A DNA stretch of 64,000 nt from Amycolatopsis jejuensis (GTDB taxonomy: Bacteria > Actinomycetota > Actinomycetes > Mycobacteriales > Pseudonocardiaceae). Location of the stretch: the NCBI RefSeq assembly GCF_000717335.1, contig NZ_JNYZ01000006.1, forward strand, positions 326,117 through 390,116. Reading direction: 5' to 3'. A model generated the notes under the pieces. That model had not been told where the DNA came from. It did no database searches and saw only the letters and a program-made list of their open reading frames with translations. This document shows, piece after piece, positions 61,604-64,000 of this stretch. Position 1 is the first letter of the stretch. Every line of letters starts with the position of its first letter. The translations under genes and the position numbers were made by a program.

Positions 61604-62252
61604 GCAGGGTGTAGTTCAGCTCCTCGCACACGCGGCCGAGCGGCACGTCGAGCCCCGGATGGTCCAGCGGAAGCAGGACGTCCGGGGCGATCGGCAGCGC
61701 CGCGCCCGCGGGTGGGTCCCAGAGGCACACGGCGGGCTCGCCGGCGTCCATCGACGAGCGGTACCAGAGCCCATCGAGGTCGGGCATCGCGCCGCGGATC
61801 GCGCGCGCCCAGGCCTGGGTGATTTTCTTGGGACCGCTGGAGATCTCCTGTGAGGCACCGACGCGGGTGGGCCACAGCCCGGTGAGGTCGAGCAGCCGCA
61901 GCACGCGCGTGGGACGGACCACGACGAGCCGCGGCCCGCGGGTGCTGCGGTCCACTGTGGACGTCGTCTGGAACACCTCGGCGACACTCGTGCGCACGGT
62001 GAGGCCGAAGTACAGCACGCCGTTCGCCGGATCGGTGACCGGACGCCCGCCCCGGCCGGGCGGCTGCTGGTCGAAGCGGCCGTGCGGGAGCGGGCCGGTG
62101 TAGCGGAACGTGTTCCACTGCTGCGGGTGGTTGCCGTGTGCGGTGAAGATGCGGACCAGCCGGGTCTCGGGCGGCACCGGCACCACGTCGTGGGTGCGGT
62201 CCAGCCCTTTGACCAGTGCGGACCGCGCCGGGGGCAAGGGGAGCCGGGCCAT
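61596..62252 (-). CDS. RES-domain toxin (NAD+-degrading type)
   Basis: 218 aa. The RES signature residues are seen as RLVRIFTAHGNHPQQWNTFR (conserved Arg and the NPxxFR-like turn), YFGLTVRTSVAEVFQTT (conserved Glu region) and a C-terminal LDHPGLDVPLGRVCEELNY. RES toxins such as MbcT phosphorolyse NAD+. It lies directly after a helix-turn-helix antitoxin gene (89-nt gap with this start). The start is uncertain: ATG 62252 was chosen from similarity, and GTG 62291 is possible; neither has a good ribosome site. Confidence 0.82.
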   Translation of the reverse strand: MARLPLPPARSALVKGLDRTHDVVPVPPETRLVRIFTAHGNHPQQWNTFRYTGPLPHGRFDQQPPGRGGRPVTDPANGVLYFGLTVRTSVAEVFQTTSTVDRSTRGPRLVVVRPTRVLRLLDLTGLWPTRVGASQEISSGPKKITQAWARAIRGAMPDLDGLWYRSSMDAGEPAVCLWDPPAGAALPIAPDVLLPLDHPGLDVPLGRVCEELNYTLLS

Positions 62253-62341
62253 GCGGGGAAGGTCGTCCGTCCTGTGTCGGGGAGGGGGCACGCCGGACGG
62301 GCAGGGTGGCGGACCTGCGGTCGGCGGGGAGGGTCAGCGGG

Positions 62342-62923
62342 TCAGAACGGCTCGCCGAGGGTGGCGACGAGCCGCGCGACCTGCTCGGGGTCACCCCCGG
62401 CGAGCAGCCACTGCCGCGGCGTGGCGGGCCGGTCGCTGATCACCAGGTCGGACTGCGGGGTGTTCATGAAAGCGGCGACGACGAGCGCGGGCTGATCCTC
62501 GGGCACCGCACGCAGCACGACCTCGAGACCGGGCAGCACACCGGAGCCGTTGAACTGCCACGCGGGCAGCCGCCAGCCCTGGTCCTTCCATCCGGTGAGG
62601 CGTCCTTCCTTCAGCCGATGCCGGATCCGGCTGTCGTCGACGTTGAGCATTTCGGCGGCCTGCCCGACCGACAACGCGGAATCCGCAAGCACGGCGTGCG
62701 CCGCGACGGTCCGCGCGCGAAAGTCCGGCTCGGCCTCGTCGCGCGGACTCAGGTCGAGCCCCACGTCGGCGAGCGCGGCCCGCTGGTCGGCCGAGAAGTA
62801 ATGCGAAGGATCCGGATTGGGCGGCGACAACCGGCGGGCCGCGTCCTCCACGAGACTGAGGAACTCGTGAGCATCGGCCTTGAGGCCGGCTCTGGCGAGG
62901 ACGTTCTCCAGCGCGATCGACAT
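62342..62923 (-). CDS. Xre/MbcA-like antitoxin with central helix-turn-helix
   Basis: 193 aa. The middle part has a DNA-binding helix-turn-helix (LSVGQAAEMLNVDDSRIRHR near residues 85-104) followed by a GRLTGWKDQGWRLPAWQF segment. The C-terminal end PRQWLLAGGDPEQVARLVAT is the toxin-contacting helix typical of Xre-RES antitoxins. The extra N-terminal 80 residues are longer than in the minimal family. ATG 62923 starts it. Transcribed before and with the RES gene, it should block the toxin and repress the operon. Confidence 0.82.
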   Translation of the reverse strand: MSIALENVLARAGLKADAHEFLSLVEDAARRLSPPNPDPSHYFSADQRAALADVGLDLSPRDEAEPDFRARTVAAHAVLADSALSVGQAAEMLNVDDSRIRHRLKEGRLTGWKDQGWRLPAWQFNGSGVLPGLEVVLRAVPEDQPALVVAAFMNTPQSDLVISDRPATPRQWLLAGGDPEQVARLVATLGEPF

Positions 62924-63260
62924 GCGCCCAGACTAGCGCGTGTGTGCGGGTTCGTGCGTTTTCTCACCGATTTGTGGGGGAATTCACCAAAGATCGACAC
63001 GTATCGCACATCAGTCAACACGATGCGTAGGCGATTTCGGCCCAGTCTGCACTGGAGCGGGTGTGTTGTCCAGGCCGGGGTCCGGCTTGACACCCGGGAT
63101 CGGCAGTTTTACGTTCGGGTTGGTAATCGATTTCTCGCCTCTTGAAGGTGGGTGAAGCCGGGCTTGGGTTTGGGGCTGGACTCGGGGTTTGGGCGGGGGT
63201 TTGGGTTTGGGCTTGGGGGACAGGGGGTGGGGCGTGCCGGGCAGGCCGGTCTGGTTCACC

Positions 63261-63395
63261 GGCCTGCCCGGCACGTGGCCTGTTCCCTGCCTGGTGGGGT
63301 TCGGTGGCCTGCCCGGCACGTGGCCTGTTCCCTGCCTGGTGAGGTTCGGTGGCCTGCCCGGCACGTGGCCTGTTCCCGGCCTGGTGGGGTTCGGT
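63261..63395. repeat. 45-bp tandem repeat, three copies
   Basis: Units beginning GGCCTGCCCGGCACGTGGCC at 63261, 63306 and 63351 are nearly identical (two or three substitutions). As 45 is a multiple of three, a minus-strand frame gives a 15-residue repeat around NRPRAGQATEPHQAG. No start signal supports a gene. Confidence 0.88.
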
Positions 63396-63426
63396 GGGAT
63401 TCCGGTCGGCTTTTGTTGCTGGGGTA

Positions 63427-63501
63427 GATCTGCTTGCAGCAGATCTGCCCACGGTGGATCTGCTTACAGCAGATCCGCTTGCAGCAGATCTGCCTGAAGC
63501 A
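63427..63501. repeat. 15-bp tandem repeat, five copies
   Basis: Units of the form GATCTGCTTGCAGCA start at 63427, 63442, 63457, 63472 and 63487 with substitutions. Each contains GCAGATC/GATCTGC words that can pair with neighbours. In the + frame it would encode DLLAA-type pentapeptides. Confidence 0.8.
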
Positions 63502-63769
63502 GATCGAGGGCGGCCACTCGACGGGCTTGGCCCGGTGACCTTCCTAGCGGACTTTTGCCCGGTGACCTCGGCGTGGAGACTTTCGTCGATGACAGGCCTG
63601 GTGACCATTCTCGCGGGCCTCGCTCGCTGACCTTGGCCTGGTTCTCGGCCGCTGCACCGCCACATGACCGCCGGACCGGCTCGGCCGCTCGGATCCCCCT
63701 TGGCCACCTCTGTTGCTTGGGCAAACTTGGCCCCGTCGGCGAGCTGGTGCTCCACGGAGACTCGTTCGT

Positions 63770-63840
63770 CCTGGGAAATCTCGGCTACCGAAGTAAAAGC
63801 GGTATAGCTCCTGGGAAATCTGGGCTACCGCAGTAAAAGT
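63770..63840. repeat. 40-bp duplication
   Basis: CCTGGGAAATCT...GGCTACCG.AGTAAAAG occurs at 63770 and again at 63810 with two substitutions. It is unusually AT-rich for this window. Confidence 0.75.
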
Positions 63841-63908
63841 GCGATCGTGCGCTCAGCCACGGCATTGCCGGTGAGCGCCCAGCACCTCGAACCCGGCCCG
63901 GTATCCTC

Positions 63909-64000
63909 GTCTCAGGCGTCTCAGGCGTCTCAGGCGTCTCAGGCGTCTCAGGCGTCTCAGGCGTCTCAGGCGTCTCAGGCGTCTCAGGCGTCTCAGGCGT
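63909..64000. repeat. 9-bp minisatellite, at least ten copies, continues past the window
   Basis: CGTCTCAGG repeated without interruption or change from about 63908 to the last base. The array is cut by the window edge. Confidence 0.92.

Larger units (their letters stand above)
62924..64000. other. Repeat-dominated end of the window without a supported gene
   Basis: After the divergent promoter region of the RES operon (62924-63130) the sequence consists mainly of short G/T-rich words and four different tandem repeats (45, 15, 40 and 9 bp). Open frames exist on both strands but consist of repeat translations without ribosome sites. Confidence 0.6.

Noticed and set aside
63015..63755. 246-codon minus-strand gene spanning the 45-bp repeats
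   Set aside because: Repeat-derived Pro/Arg/Gln-rich translation with no start signal and no recognisable domain at either end.

Overview
The window is a GC-rich chromosome segment from a filamentous actinomycete of the Pseudonocardiales, most likely Amycolatopsis. The basis is codon usage dominated by G/C third positions, several apparently leaderless genes with a -10 box 6-7 nt before the start codon, and a core gene order (pdtaR, polA, rpsA, coaE-grpB fusion, a DUF402 gene, uvrB) that matches the Mycobacterium tuberculosis Rv1626-Rv1633 neighbourhood as I remember it. The genus is an inference.

Region 1 (1-11.2 kb, all + strand) is the 3' part of a biosynthetic gene cluster. It contains the end of an NRPS module (C-A-PCP-reductase), a kynurenine-3-monooxygenase-like FAD enzyme, an NmrA-type NAD(P)-binding protein, an FMN monooxygenase of the NtaA/SnaA/DszA family, a glutamine-synthetase-like ligase and an unusual DUF1989-GcvT fusion. 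The genes overlap or nearly touch, so they are probably one transcript that makes and tailors a reductively released aldehyde or alcohol peptide.

Region 2 (11.76-15.43 kb) is a small, decayed integrative element in the 3' end of a tRNA-Leu(CAA) gene. Perfect 47-bp direct repeats bound it, its tyrosine integrase is broken, and its cargo includes two low-GC genes of unknown function that could form a two-gene system.

Region 3 (15.6-25.4 kb) holds the ANTAR regulator pdtaR, a complete livJHMGF branched-chain amino-acid ABC transporter, a PaaI-type thioesterase and polA. A very strong hairpin separates the liv operon from the convergent thioesterase gene.

Region 4 (25.4-37.7 kb) has tandem repeats, a Cys-rich micropeptide, a TetR-controlled YhgE/Pip membrane operon with a palindromic operator, a GNAT and a methyltransferase, rpsA, a second TetR with OsmC, coaE-grpB, and a ThrRS-like gene. 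The ThrRS-like gene follows a 16-codon leader peptide with three consecutive Thr codons and mutually exclusive hairpins, which looks like ribosome-mediated attenuation.

Region 5 (37.6-45.8 kb, - strand) is an envelope-stress-type operon (ABC ATPase with a frameshift, ABC-2 permease, two paralogous GT39-type glycosyltransferases, DesK/LiaS-like kinase, LuxR-type regulator), followed by a methyltransferase and a DUF402 gene. Region 6 (45.9-64 kb) contains uvrB, a VapBC module, 71-bp tandem repeats, an amidohydrolase, a carboxylesterase, a secreted S37 peptidase, an enoyl-CoA hydratase, an ABC system whose ATPase is fused to an extracytoplasmic S15-type hydrolase, a yybP-ykoY (Mn) riboswitch before terC, an S9 peptidase, a RES/Xre-type toxin-antitoxin pair and a tail of minisatellite-like repeats that runs out of the window.
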